Shown here one piece after another: positions 31,414 to 42,379 of a stretch of 64,000 nt of DNA (position 1 is the first letter of the stretch; each line of letters opens with the position of its first letter). Under the pieces are notes generated by a model. The model did no database searches. It had not been told where the DNA came from and saw nothing but the letters and a program-made list of their open reading frames with translations. Both the position numbers and the translations under genes were made by a program. The stretch is from assembly GCA_023376005.1 (NCBI GenBank), contig CM042138.1, positions 99,233,491 to 99,297,490 on the forward strand. The letters run 5' to 3'. Source of the DNA: Doryteuthis pealeii (lineage: Eukaryota; Mollusca; Cephalopoda; Myopsida; Loliginidae).

Positions 31414-31990
31414 TTGGTTTGGTTTGTTTTGTTTTACGGCATATCAACCTCAGTGGGTCATTTAATGCCGATAAAGTTTTGAAATAAATCAATTCTTAAT
31501 GGATAATACAATTTTTTTATAAATACATTTTTCTATTTAACCCATAGATGGGACCCTAACAGGTACTACCACTCCGGATCAGGGTGGACCAGGGAGCAAT
31601 GGTGATGAAGGGGTGCTCCACATTCCCCAAACCTCCAAAACTGGAACTCACCATCAGATAGAATTTAACGTCATTCCCAGGACATGTAGACCCGCAGCCA
31701 CCGCCTTCTAGCACCCATATGATAAAAAGGGGTTGTGGGTTGCCATAAGGGCAATAGGGTTGGGGCAATCATATAAGTGCTAGGGCTTGACATGACCAGC
31801 CGATTGATTGGAGGGGGCCTCTCCGACCACCCGTCTAGCCCAAGATAGGGCCAAAATGGAGTAATGCAAGTCATGAACTGCTCATCCACCTGGGCTCTAT
31901 CCTTAAGCATAACGGGTCACTACCCACAGCCAACAGGTAGCCCCATTGGGGGAGTCTTACCCCTCTGCAGAGGTGCAGTCGACAGGGCAG
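31414..31990 (-). mobile_element. Tail-A, longest copy in the window (577 bp)
   Basis: Minus strand: head CTGCCCTGTCGACTGCACC, AGGGGTAAGACTCCCCCAAT, GGTGGTCGGAGAGGCCCC, TTGCCCTTATGGCAACCC, CCCATCTATGGGTTAAAT, and tail GGTTGATATGCCGTAAAACA followed by AAACCAAACC. TGTGAATGATTGC flanks it at 31401-31413 and 31991-32003 (13 bp). No clear Pol III box A/B was found in the head and there is no long frame, so it may be a LINE 3' UTR derivative or a SINE of unusual origin. Confidence 0.85.
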
Positions 31991-32024
31991 TGTGAATGAT
32001 TGCATCAGTTTCACAATCACTAGA

Positions 32025-32385
32025 TGGGAACTATACAAGGATGCTGTGTGCTGTCTTGTATAAATCTTGAAAGCAGCACCACACAAAAAAATGCAGCTGT
32101 ACGGCCATTTAACTCCGATCACACAAACCATCTAAGTAAGAAAACATTATATATTGGACATTGCGTGAGAAGCAAGGATGAATACAAGTGACATTCTTCT
32201 ATGGACAACTACACATGGACACACCAATGTAGGTCAACCACCAAAAAACCTACATCAATCAGCTCTCAACAGATACTGGATCTTGTGCAGAAGAACTGCC
32301 AAGAGTAATGACTAATAGGGATGGAGGCCAAGAGATTGTAATGGGAATATGTGCTGCCAGCATGACCTGATGATGATGATAATAG
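32025..32385 (+). pseudogene. Non-LTR retrotransposon ORF 3' end
   Basis: Across frameshifts: MLCAVLYKS-like start, SKDE, LLWTTTHGHTNV-like piece, then KTYINQLSTDTGSCAEELPR and GGQEIVMGICAASMT, stop, and (GATGAT)n. Same family as 2434-2640 and 40930-41268. Confidence 0.75.
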
Positions 32386-32394
32386 CTAATACAG

Positions 32395-32530
32395 CGAGTC
32401 TGCTCTATATTGGTTAGTTTATACAGGCAGCTGTGTGCAAGATTAAGTTAAGGTTTATGATTACAGACAATGTTTTAAAGTAGGCACCCTCAGGTTCAGT
32501 TAAAAAAGAAAAAGGAAAGATTGTGAATGG
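32395..32530 (+). repeat. Repeat I copy (empty-site paralogue)
   Basis: TAATACAGCGAGTCTGCTC, GTTAAGGTTTATGATTACAG and GGCACCCTCAGGTTCAGTTA are continuous here, while the paralogue at 30955 is split by MITE-E at AGGTTC. TTGTGAATGGAATGATTG also corresponds to the site into which Tail-A inserted at 31414. Confidence 0.8.
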
Positions 32531-32810
32531 AATGATTGTATCAATTTAACAATCTGTTCTTGCCGATACAAATAAGATATATGTAGTAGGCTATCAATGA
32601 ATAATTATATTGATCAATATATGAAACCAATAAATCCACTACAAATCTAGTAAAAATATTTGTAATTGCAAATGTGTGTTCCTTGAAAGCAATAAGACTT
32701 TTGAATAGGTTTTATGGGAGCATTTTATTGATTGATTATTTTTTTGATTTTTTTTATAATTGGTTGTGATCTACATTTGTGCTTTATACAATCAAACATA
32801 TCCATTTCAG

Positions 32811-32983
32811 TCATGCTGAAAGCACTGGTTCCTGCTGGATCACCAAAGTTAAGCAGCAATGAGCCTGGTCAATACTTAATTGGGTGACAACTTAAGCAAC
32901 AGAAGATACTCTAAGCAAACTGACTCCTTTGTTTATCAAGATGACTTGATTCAAGAGAGTTGATATACTGTAAAACAAAATGA
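32811..32983 (+). mobile_element. 5S-rRNA-derived SINE
   Basis: GAAAGCACTGGTTCCTGC, GGATCACCAAAGTTAAGCAG, GAGCCTGGTCAATACTTAAT and GGGTGAC follow the order of metazoan 5S rRNA from its 5' third through box A, intermediate element and box C. The end is GTTGATATACTGTAAAAC, the tail shared with Tail-A and the LINE. Confidence 0.8.
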
Positions 32984-33229
32984 CCAATTGTAGAAGTTAT
33001 CCGTCTGATAATATAGAAGCAATACAATACAGTCGCTGCATTGCTGGAAGTATAATGCAGCGACTGTATTGAGAAACAGCTTGCCACTTTGTCTGCCAAC
33101 TGGATGCTAGATGGAATCCCACTGCGAGGTTGAGTATCGTATTGCTTCTAAAATATCAGGGGGATAATTTCTACACCAACCAAACATATATCCTACTAAA
33201 TTATTTACTTTGTTTTAAAATACAGACTA

Positions 33230-33310
33230 TAGCTGCTACAGTGAGTTTGCTCTTCATTGGTTACCTTATACAGGCAAGACTAAGTTAAGGTTTATAATCT
33301 ATACATATAT
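33230..33310 (+). repeat. Repeat I fragment
   Basis: GCTGCTACAGTGAGTTTGC, TATACAGGCAAGACTAAG and TTAAGGTTTATAATC match the other repeat I copies. Confidence 0.65.
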
Positions 33311-33480
33311 AAAGGGCAGTTGGCGTGTATGTATGTCCGGAGGGAACCATGAAAATAACATAATTAATGACCAAGTTAATATATATACACATTCACTATC
33401 ACCAGATTTAGCTTTTTAAGCAAGAAAAAAAAATATTCGATTTATATTCATTAAAATTTTTTTTAAATTTAGATATCCAG

Positions 33481-33793
33481 CATTACTGATGCTTAAAAAT
33501 AAAAGGACACAGAAAAATCGTATTCATGGGTCCCCCACCATTTCCAGCTAACTGTAAGTACATTACAATATTTTCTTGGAAACGAATTACACTCTATGAG
33601 ATACAAAGTAGAGGTTAGATGGCTTTAGTTGTTCACAGATAAAAACTCTACAATTTATTAAGAAACTTTAGTTGAGACCCATCAAATTTATTAAGAAACT
33701 TTAGTTGGGACCCATCAAATTTCCTGTGGACTTATTCAAATCATTTCTGTGAGTACCAGGATGCGCTAAATTAAAAAGCTATCAGCATCACTG
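33481..33793 (-). mobile_element. MITE-E copy
   Basis: The left terminus is degraded (CATTACTGATGC). The interior matches, with a short duplication of AAACTTTAGTTG...CCATCAAATTT, and the end is GCTATCAGCATCACTG. Confidence 0.8.
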
Positions 33794-33811
33794 TGTGTGT
33801 GTGTGTATATA

Positions 33812-33849
<38 letters not shown>

Positions 33850-34349
33850 TTTCTACATTTTCTACAGTACTTATTGACTGTCAGATACAAACATCAGACC
33901 AATGGTAAGAGACTAACGGTCACCCCCAAGCACCATTGACTTGGTGTCTCTGTTATCCTTCCCAGGGAGATGCTTCTATAGAGACCATGGAAGATTCTTC
34001 CAGATGCTTGGATTTTAATTTCAAGCAAAATTTTAGATACTTTATGAGGCGTTATTTTCAGAATTTTAGTATTTGCCTAAAGTCACCTCTCCCTGCCATC
34101 ATTTGCAGCACTTGGCATTTTTCAAATATTCATATCTCATCTCTTAATTAAAAAAAAAATACCCTCTTCCCCTATAATCCACCCACCAACGGACACTTCT
34201 CCAGAAAGCAGTTCCAATCATTCAAGCCATGGATATTTCATTTGAAATTAGGAAATGTAGAAATTATGATTGAGTTTTCTCCATCAAAAATTTGATAATA
34301 GTTATCACTAATGTTCTAATTGGCTACATGGCAATATTCAAATGGAGTA
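33794..34349. other. Unassigned sequence
   Basis: A (GT)(TA)n tract (about 33794-33844), then sequence of ordinary complexity without splice-bounded frames or recognised repeats. Confidence 0.45.
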
Positions 34350-34590
34350 AAGTTGGTTTGAGTTCAGTTTTCCTTCTCCAGGACGTGAAACGTGGTCAAT
34401 TTCTAAGCAGAATAAAGCTTGTTTAAATTCAAAGTTTCCTTTTTAGACTGGTTGCCTTACCAAGGCTAAATACAGTTTGACCTATTATTTACCCACAGCA
34501 GGTAGGGAGAACAGAGGTGGATTCAGACTCGTCCAGGATTTGAACTCTGGTCTCTGATTCCATTTCCTACAACTCCATAGCCCATAAGTA
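34350..34590 (-). mobile_element. SINE-C copy
   Basis: AAATTCAAAGTTTCCTTTT, GACTGGTTGCCTTACCAAGG, AGGTAGGGAGAACAG and CAGGATTTGAACTCTGGTC are the reverse complement of SINE-C. Confidence 0.75.
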
Positions 34591-34679
34591 TCAGATAAAT
34601 GACCAGTTTTCAGAATACAACAATCTCATTCTTTGTCAATGCACTTTATTCAGTGGCAAATATTTATTGCATTATTTAT

Positions 34680-35095
34680 CAATCTATCTTAAGATGTTCA
34701 TATCTATCTATATTACTCAATCCATTTATATCTATTCATCTATATTAAAATGTTCATATCTATCTATATATTTATCTATTTAATTTCAAATCTCTCTACC
34801 TCAATAAGTGTTTATCTCGATATATATACACAGCGTATATCTTATCTATCTAAGCCTGTTACCTATCTATCAATCTATTTACCTCAATAAGTTCTTGTCT
34901 ATCTCTATATTTTCTCATACACAGACTTACTGTATTTGACAGCATATAAGACCCCCCCCCATTTCAGCAGGTCAGATTCAGGAAAACAAGTTTTTAGTGT
35001 ATTTAAGCATATAATGTTGAAAACAGTCTAACCCTGTATATCTATCTATATACCTACCTATCTCAGTCTATTGTTATTTATCTATGGATATATCT
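34680..35095. repeat. Imperfect (TCTA)n region with a transposon M fragment
   Basis: TATCTATCTATAT-type repeats surround 34930-35028, which matches one end of transposon M (CTGTATTTGACAGCATATAA then GTATTTAAGCATATAATG). Confidence 0.7.
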
Positions 35096-35704
35096 TCTTT
35101 TTACTATATTAGCTGCTATATCTTTTATCTTCTAATCTCTTCAGGGCTGTGTTGAGTTCTCTTCATTGGGGACATCTTCATATCCGGGCTGCCTCTCTCC
35201 GCTTCTATCTTAGTTCTTATAAATTAAGAACATGGAGACATTTTTTTTTGGTGTACACATACTTTTTATTACCCCAATTCCATAATTCCTTGTTTGAGAG
35301 AAAAGCAGCACAGGATGCAAAATGTATCAAGTCACTATGGCCGCTCACTTGATTCTCAGTTTCTAACTTTCCCAAGGTTAATCCGACTTCCTTAACCAAT
35401 CAGAGAGGCTCACTCGGATGACCCCAAGGTGAAAAGCTGCTGCTAATCAAAGCTGATTTTTCATGAGTTTATTTATGGATAAATCTAAATCCAACACTTC
35501 ATTACAAAAATGATAGGCTATGCCTATTCATTATGAAATATATTCATCACATAGATTGAACATAATACAATGAAAATTTAAAATCATAATGTAATGATTA
35601 CATATCAAGCTATGTATTTATTGACCTATTTTCATTGAAGGGGGGGGGGAACAGGATCCCTACTATGAGCTCCATCCAAAGCAGAAAAAATTGATTCGAA
35701 CAAG
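35096..35704. other. Unassigned sequence
   Basis: Fairly complex sequence at 35130-35450, but no convincing exon (no frame with both splice sites and recognisable protein). Confidence 0.45.
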
Positions 35705-35937
35705 TAAGTAAAGTCGTCGGGGTGGCTTATAGTTGGTATCAGCCATACAGTGAGGAGTCTATCCTCTTTTTACTAGCACTAGACCAAGGATATTGTTTTT
35801 TAGCATTTAAGGCAGATTACCACACCTACCATCAGCTATGCACTTTCCTGCACAGATCCCTATGCTACTCATACGCTGAGTTGGTGAGGGCCGGTATCAA
35901 ACCAGGAACGCTCCTAATTAGACAAATTAGAAATAAA
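35705..35937 (-). mobile_element. SINE-B copy
   Basis: AGTCGTCGGGGTGGCTTATA, GGTATCAGCCATACAGTGAG, CACTAGACCAAGGATATTG and AGTTGGTGAGGGCCGGTATC. The box A end is truncated. Confidence 0.85.
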
Positions 35938-36210
35938 TTTCAATGACAAGCATCCAGAATTAGTTCTGAGAAAAGTATAATATTCTAATGGGATAATTTT
36001 TAAACATTTCTTCTGTGATTGGACAAAAATTCTTACAAACCTCCCTATTCAACCAGATTGTGTACCATTGAATTACCATTTGTTCTGGTGTTTACAAAAT
36101 CCTCTTTATGGAAATAAACATCAATTCCTTAGAAAACTGCAAAAGGTACCTAGTTCTTCACTCAAAAAGATAAAAACTTGAAATTATATATATATATATA
36201 TATATATATT

Positions 36211-36369
36211 GATTAAAAATTGAGGAATAATGGATAAAACAAATAACTTCCTTCAATTGACATTTCACCTCGGTATGTTAATGAAGCTTCATCACAATTT
36301 CATACTGAGGTGAAATATTTATTGAATGAAGTTGTTTGTGTTTTATCCATTATTCCTCAATTTTTAATC
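36211..36369. repeat. Long palindrome with (TA)n on both sides
   Basis: Arms of about 67 bp (starting GATTAAAAATTGAGGAATAA; ending in its reverse complement) meet at TTAATGAAGCTTCATCAC. Mismatches are few. (TA)n tracts lie at 36185-36210 and about 36402-36434. The apex resembles a hammerhead core only loosely and is not called as one. Confidence 0.88.
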
Positions 36370-36434
36370 ACATTTTGTTGGATTTTACCTGTTACTCTTC
36401 ATATATATATATATATATATAATATATATATATA

Positions 36435-36854
36435 TTTACTTACAGAGATGGGCTTAGATTGTGGCATTCCAGCTAAATGCTGCGGTGCCCTTTATAAACA
36501 AGCCATGTTCACAGCAATTTTTGTCTTCAACATTATTTCTTTATTTGAAACACAAAAAAAAAAAAGAGGAAGAGAGGAAAATGAGAAAATTAATTCATGG
36601 TGTAATGTTTGATTTCTTTTTTGAAAATGTTCCACAGGAATAAATCATTGCTAATAATTCTAGTCATCATAATCTGTTATTTGTCAATAAAAATATTTGA
36701 TTTTAAAGCTTTTTGTCTATTGTTATGAATTTTTATATTAATATCACTTTTTACAAATAAATTTTGGAAATTCTAAAAAATTGCAGTGGGGCCCTCATTT
36801 CTAAGGGAGGGTGGCACCAAGACAATTTTTGCCTGCCCTCTCTTAGGCTAAACT

Positions 36855-36907
<53 letters not shown>

Positions 36908-36974
36908 CTACTCTATATACAGGTTAAACATTTATAATTTTTTTTTTTAAAATTGGTTCTATAAATGTGAATAA
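36435..36974. other. Unassigned spacer with (TA)n
   Basis: A TA tract at about 36860-36902 and A-runs; no recognised gene. One frame near 36450 starts right at the TA tract and has no similarity. Confidence 0.45.
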
Positions 36975-37175
36975 TTTTTAACCAGATTTATTTGACCAAT
37001 AGATGGAACAGGTACTACCACTCCAGGTCAGAGTGGACCTGGATGTAATAGCAATGAAAGGGAACTCAACACTCACCAAATCTTCATAAGTGGAGCAATA
37101 GTTTAGGACACCCCCTTTTTGGGGAGGTCTTATCCCTCTGCATGAGATAGTCAGTGTATTCTAAGCCCCACTGAC
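36975..37175 (-). mobile_element. Tail-A internal fragment
   Basis: GACCAATAGATGGAACAGG, TCAGAGTGGACCTGGATG and GGGGAGGTCTTATCCCTCTG correspond to the family middle and head. Confidence 0.6.
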
Positions 37176-37599
37176 TGGGCATTAGATTTAAATTCTGATC
37201 ACTGCTGCTAGTGAAAAGTATACAACTACTTCAGTCACAAAGCACATTATGAATGAACAGTATTTTGTTTGTTCAGAGGAAGGGGTTTATTGCCTAAAGT
37301 CTGAGAAATTTTATTGTCTGCTGTGGAAAAGACAATCAAATAAAACATCTTAGTTTATAAAATGAGAGGATAATTTGGCTATTAAAATAAACTTTCTCTC
37401 AGTTGAGACAATATAACTAGTTATATTGAACACACACACACACGCACACACGCACGCACACAAAAGGACATGAAATCATTTCAAGTACAAATAAGTTTGT
37501 CCTTTACAAAAACAATCATTTGACAACAATGATGTCTCAAGTTGGACAACAGAAAACTGCCAAGCGACAAAAAACATCTTGAACTTATAATTACAGGAG

Positions 37600-38030
37600 A
37601 CAAGTGCGTAATCCGAAATGGTCGAACAGTTTAACAAATCCCTCAATTCCATAATTACCATAGTTATCAAAACGCGCCGAAAACCAGATTGAAAAATGAA
37701 AATCGTTTTGCAATGCCATCACCACCAAGTGACATTTGTTATTCATCACACGGCAAAGGAGAACAAAGCCGAGGCTTCAACCAATCGGGTTTGTCTAATT
37801 CAAGAGCTCGTTCTTTCCTTCCTGTTTTTCTTTTTTTTTTTCCTTTTCTATTTCAATACAATACAAAAGACCTGAAATACTTCATAAAGATGCACACTTC
37901 ACAGCAGACCGGCTTGGCCAATATGGCAACAGATCTCAGAGACAAGCCGAAATTAATCACTATTCACTAGTTCCATCTTTTCCTCTTAGACTGGCATTTA
38001 TCGGCTACAGTCCTCCTCTAAGTCAATTCA
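37600..38030. repeat. Repeat J, CpG-retaining copy
   Basis: It shares CAATTCCATAATTACCATA, GACATTTGTTATTCATC, GAACAAAGCC, TTCAACCAATCGGG and AGACTGGCATTTAT with 42380-42780. It has many more CpGs than its partner (for example AAACGCGCCGAAAACC). An ACCAAT motif is present. Function unknown. Confidence 0.7.
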
Positions 38031-38292
38031 ATGGGACCCCCCCCAACCTCTGTCAATGCAATCAATACAACTGTAAAATATGAAATGCCATACAATATCT
38101 ATACTAGTATAAAAGGATTCATATCAGTAAATGTGTCTTGTACAAAAATAAAATAAAGGAGGAAAGAGATGAAGTGAATATATCACAACTGTTACAGGAA
38201 GTGAAATGAAAAAAATAAAAAACTTTGTTCCTCATACTTTTATATACTAAAAACAAATACTAGACTAATTCAAAGTTTTGCAATATTTTGGT

Positions 38293-38806
38293 AACATCCA
38301 GGGTAATTCCATGTCAAATCATCCAGAAGTAAGTTTCGGTTCTGAGCAAAAATGAAACTATCCTTTTGGTACAAATAATGTTCAATATATGAAATAATAG
38401 AAAAATTTCTTGTTGTAGATGCAGTGCCACACCGAGATATTGATCTTGCTATGAAAAAGTTAGAAATCATCAATAACTTAGAATTGGTTGATTTTAAGAC
38501 TTTTTGACAGCATTTTTTTTATTCCTTGGGCAAAAATGTTTTTATAAACAAATTCTTAAGAGTAGGGAAGCTCTAGAACACATTTTACAGACAAAAATAG
38601 GTTACAAAAAGTCACCATTTTTTGCAACCCCTCCCTCAAATTTGGAGAGCTAAAAATCGACATAACTGCCAATTTTTGGAATCGGAAACTCAAATTTTGG
38701 GGATTGTCTAAGTTTATCATAATCCACACTTGGACAAAATTTCAGAAAAATTGAAGGGTGTGGGTGACATGGCCTGAATGATTTGACATGGAATTACCCC
38801 CAGATT
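38293..38806. mobile_element. Transposon K (terminal inverted repeats)
   Basis: Left GGGTAATTCCATGTCAAATC and right (reverse complement) the same motif form inverted repeats of about 22 bp around 470 bp. The right end also occurs alone at 20393-20455. No target duplication or transposase was identified, so the superfamily is open. Confidence 0.7.
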
Positions 38807-39367
38807 CTTTTGTAGAGGTCATGAATGTGTCAAATCACATTGGATTGGAAATGCTGAGCTTGCCTTATACTCTCTGAGTACTAATCACCAGATTTATCTC
38901 TAGGTTTGGAGTATAGCATAGGAATCATTGGTTTTAGGTCTACCTGACCATGTCTGTTTGTTGAGGTTCATGCAACCCAAGCAAAATTACTGGAACCATC
39001 TGGTTACTGTACTATAATCAACTAAGCCTTCACCTTTCGCACAACAAATGTTTTCGGTTGCTTTCGCAGTGTTATTACCCAGTTAAAACTTGTAAAGCTT
39101 AAGTTCTTGAATTAGACTACATTTCATGTTCATCTGTGCAACTTTCAAATTACATATGGAGCGAAGCAATGCACAACTTGTCAGCACACCAACTACCACA
39201 ATACTACCAATCACAGTGGTTGGTCATATAATATACACTCCACAAACTACCACATACCAAATATTGCAAAACTTTTGACTTTAATAAAACTGGCCTCCTT
39301 TTCTTTTTGAAAAAAATTTCTTAGCCACATGTTACCATAGCAACAGAATTTCTTCTTACTCAGAAGG
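38807..39367. other. Unassigned sequence
   Basis: No family or exon recognised. Confidence 0.45.
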
Positions 39368-39560
39368 AGGTATTCATAGTGTAATGGTTATCGTCATAGG
39401 AAATAGACACAGCAAATCAAGTTCAAATCCTGGACAAAGCTGTTTAAATTTCAAATAGCTCTAATGCTCTCAGTAAACATATATATCCAACTATTCTCCC
39501 TCCAGCTATGGATAAAATAGTAGGGCACACTGGGCTTTTTAACCATGGTGATGGCAACCA
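39368..39560 (+). mobile_element. SINE-C copy
   Basis: Box A TAGTGTAATGGTTATCGTC, box B AAGTTCAAATCCTGG, body CTCCCTCCAGCTATGG, then AACCATGGTGATGGCAACC. The tail is replaced by Tail-A sequence. Confidence 0.8.
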
Positions 39561-39564
39561 GTCT

Positions 39565-39850
39565 AAGAGATCTAATGGTGAAGTTCCAATTTTGGATCTC
39601 TGCGGAGTCTGGAGTACCCCTTTACTACCATTACTCCTAGGTTCAGTTTAACCTAGAGTCGTAGTACCTGTTAGGGTACCATTCATGGGTTAAACAGAAA
39701 AAATGAGTTTAAAAAATGTGTTCAATGTGTTTAAAAAATTGAGTTTAAAAAAATTTGTATAGCTATCAAAAATAAATATAACAAAACATCTTTGGTATGA
39801 AATAACCCAGCAAGGGTTGATATGACATAAAATCCAACAAACCAACCAAC
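39565..39850 (+). mobile_element. Tail-A copy, subtype with GTTGATATGACATAAAATC
   Basis: It begins in the CTAATGGTGAAGTTCCAATT block, passes ACCATTCATGGGTTAAACAG and ends AAATCCAACAAACCAACC. 5'-truncated. Confidence 0.75.
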
Positions 39851-40181
39851 CTAGAACCAATTATATTCTGGTTCTTGCTATGTCCTACTCAAAGATAAGA
39901 ACTGATGCTACATCTCTTCCAAAAGCATATACAAGGAAGTAAAACATATACTACATTCTCATCCCTTCTTGAAGGCTAAAGAGTGATGTTTTTTTTTCTA
40001 GAGTGGGTGTACAGATACTACCTTCTGATCCTAGCAGTAATTACTCTTGGTTGGTTATCAGTCTAGAAGGGTTAATCTGAATTTTAAACAAGGATTTGGA
40101 CTCTATAAAAAATTCTATTTTGTCATAAATCTTCATTCTGTCATTGACAGCTAATCTGTTTTTGGTAATAAATTTATTTAC

Positions 40182-40511
40182 CAGTGATGCTGATAGCTTT
40201 TTAATTTAGTGCGTCCTGGGACACATGTATTTGATTTGAATGAGTCCCCAGGAAATTTGATGGGTCCAACTAAAGTTTCTTAATAAATTATAGAGTTTTT
40301 ATTTATGAACAACTAAAGCTGTCTAACCCCTACCTTATACCCCATACAGTGTAATTTGTTTCCAAGAAGATATTGAAATGTATTTACAATAAACTGGAAA
40401 TGGTGGGAGAAGAAAAAAAAAAAACACTGGGACACATGGATATGATTTTATTGCGTCCTTTTGGATTTTTATGCTTCAGTGACGCAGGACCCATACCTAT
40501 CAGCATTTCTG
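40182..40511 (+). mobile_element. MITE-E copy, 330 bp
   Basis: Termini CAGTGATGCTGATAG and CTATCAGCATTTCTG. Flanks ATTTAC and ATTTTC agree at five of six bases. Confidence 0.88.
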
Positions 40512-40929
40512 ATTTTCATTCGGATGACACTAGACCTCTAGAAAAATATATCAATCTGATTTTACAAACTATCTTCCTTCTCATATGAATTATATATATA
40601 CTAGCCATAGTACCTGCATTTCACTGCAACACCTTTTTTTTTTCCCCAAGTTTGAATTTTAATTTGCAATCATGCAACCCCCCCAAAAAAAACAAAAACA
40701 AACTGAAATTGATTTTATCTTCAGAATTTTGTATACAACTAACCTCCACTCAATAAACCCTGAGTAGATCTACATGAAAATAAAGACCATTTCCATGTTG
40801 ATATCTTTGTATTGTTTTGTCTTCCATTCAAGTCATCACAAAACAATTTTTTCTTAATATCTCATTTCATATCTGTTTATTAGTGTGTCCATGTAAACAA
40901 TGTATTTTCAAAAGGAAATGAAGATAGTA
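40512..40929. other. Unassigned spacer
   Basis: No recognised feature apart from short C- and A-runs. Confidence 0.45.
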
Positions 40930-41268
40930 TTTAATGCTGCGTGCGGTCTTGAACAAGTCATGGAAAAAGCACCCCACAAGGAAGCAGCTGTATGGCAACC
41001 TGCCCCCCATCTCACAAACCATCCGAGTAAGACAGACATGCAGGATACTTCTGGAGAAGCAAGGACGAGCTCATAAGTGACATTCTCCTGTAGAAGCCAA
41101 CACATAACATGCTAATGTGGACCGCCCACCAAGGACCTATATTGACCAACTCTGTGAGGATACTGGATGCTGCACAGAAGACCTCCCTGGGACAATGAAT
41201 GATAGAGAAGGTCAGCGAGAGATTGTCATGGATATCCGTGCTAATTGCACGACATGATGATACATAAT
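40930..41268 (+). pseudogene. Non-LTR retrotransposon ORF 3' end
   Basis: MLRAVLNKSWKKHPTRKQLY then GNLPPISQTIRVRQTC; after a frame change NVDRPPRTYIDQLCEDTGCC, TEDLPGTMNDREGQREIVMD and IRANCTT with a stop, then ATGATGATAC. Best-preserved copy of the family also seen at 2434 and 32025. Confidence 0.8.
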
Positions 41269-41271
41269 TTA

Positions 41272-41530
41272 GGGTCCAGTTTAGCTCAGTCGGTAGAGCA
41301 CTTGCCTAGGAATCGCAATGTTTCTGGTTTGATATCAGTCCCTGCCAACTCAGCATATGAGTAGCACAGATTGGGTAATCTGATCTGTGCAATAAAGTGG
41401 GGAACTGACGGTAGATGTGGTGCCCCACCTCAGCAACAAAATACAATCTCCCTGGTCTAGCGCTAGCAAAAAAGAAAAAAAAGACTCCCTCACTGTCCAG
41501 CTGTTACGGACTCCACCAACGTTACTTTTA
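41272..41530 (+). mobile_element. SINE-B copy
   Basis: GTCCAGTTTAGCTCAGTCGG with box A intact, box B GTTTGATATCAG, variant body with GATTGGGTAATCTGATC (as at 30112), ending in ACTCCACCAACGTTACTTTT. Confidence 0.85.
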
Positions 41531-41639
41531 CTTTTTTTTATACATAAAACTATATGCTCTATCTCTGATATTGAGCACTATTCATAAATATAGCAAAGTA
41601 TATTATCAATAATTACACACACATTTATGATATATATCA

Positions 41640-41732
41640 GTTTTGAAGGAAAACTCTAAATTCAAACCAGCAGTACTCCACTTAGAAATTGACTGTGTTG
41701 CATTCCACCTATAGTGGAAAGGTTAGGTAAAT
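41640..41732 (+). mobile_element. SINE-C tail fragment
   Basis: GAAGGAAAACTCTAAATTCA, CTCCACTTAGAAATTGACT and AAAGGTTAGGTAAATA. Confidence 0.65.
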
Positions 41733-41774
41733 AATTTCTACTTACATCAAAGTTTTAAATAATAATAATAATAA

Positions 41775-42167
41775 TGACTAAGAGACAGATGAATGATCTA
41801 ATCCCAGCTAGGAGACCAGATCCAGTGTTAATTAACAAGAAGAATAGAACTTGTCATCTCTTGGATTTTGCCATCCTGGTGGATCACTGAGAGAAAATGA
41901 AAAGAGATAAATACTTGGACCTTGCCAGAGAACTGAAAAAACTATGGAACAATAAGCTAAAGGTTGTACCAATAGTAATTGGTGCTCTTGGAACGGTCCA
42001 AGTTTTTGAAAAGAGTATGGGTGATTTGGAAATTAGAGTCGAAGACTCGAGACCATCCAAACAGCAGCATTGTTAAGATCAGCTAGATTACTCAGACCCA
42101 AGGAGACTTGCCGTCATTCAACTTCCAATGAACAACCAGCTAAGGCAGGTGTGAAAAACTTATGGAG
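41775..42167 (+). pseudogene. Second non-LTR family, ORF C-terminal fragment
   Basis: RPDPVLINKKNRTCHLLDFA, then ENEKRDKYLDLARELKKLWN, VVPIVIGALGTVQVF; after a frameshift TIQTAALLRSARLLRP and EQPAKAGVKNLWSE. This is a common C-terminal module of invertebrate reverse-transcriptase elements. It is bracketed by (AAT)n on both sides (41759 and 42168-42211), as for a LINE with an AAT-type tail inserted in or generating such a repeat. Confidence 0.75.

Positions 42168-42211
<44 letters not shown>
42168..42211. repeat. (AAT)n microsatellite
   Basis: Trinucleotide tract at the 3' end of the LINE fragment. Confidence 0.9.
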
Positions 42212-42213
<2 letters not shown>

Positions 42214-42379
42214 TCACTGATACATTTTCTAATTTCACCTTTTTAGCTGTAAATAATTATTCATTTAGAGTATTAAATGAGATTTATGCCTATAATGTGA
42301 TTTTTTTTTTTTTTTAGTTGACCAGTGTATTGTATCAAATTACTGAACTGTCTACAATACAAGAATTCTCTAAGAATGT

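Noticed and set aside
31556..32131. Several minus-strand frames of 70-86 codons
   Set aside because: They lie within the Tail-A element and the antisense of a LINE fragment.
32811..32983. A genuine 5S rRNA gene
   Set aside because: Too divergent, with a LINE-type tail shared by two other copies; it is a SINE.
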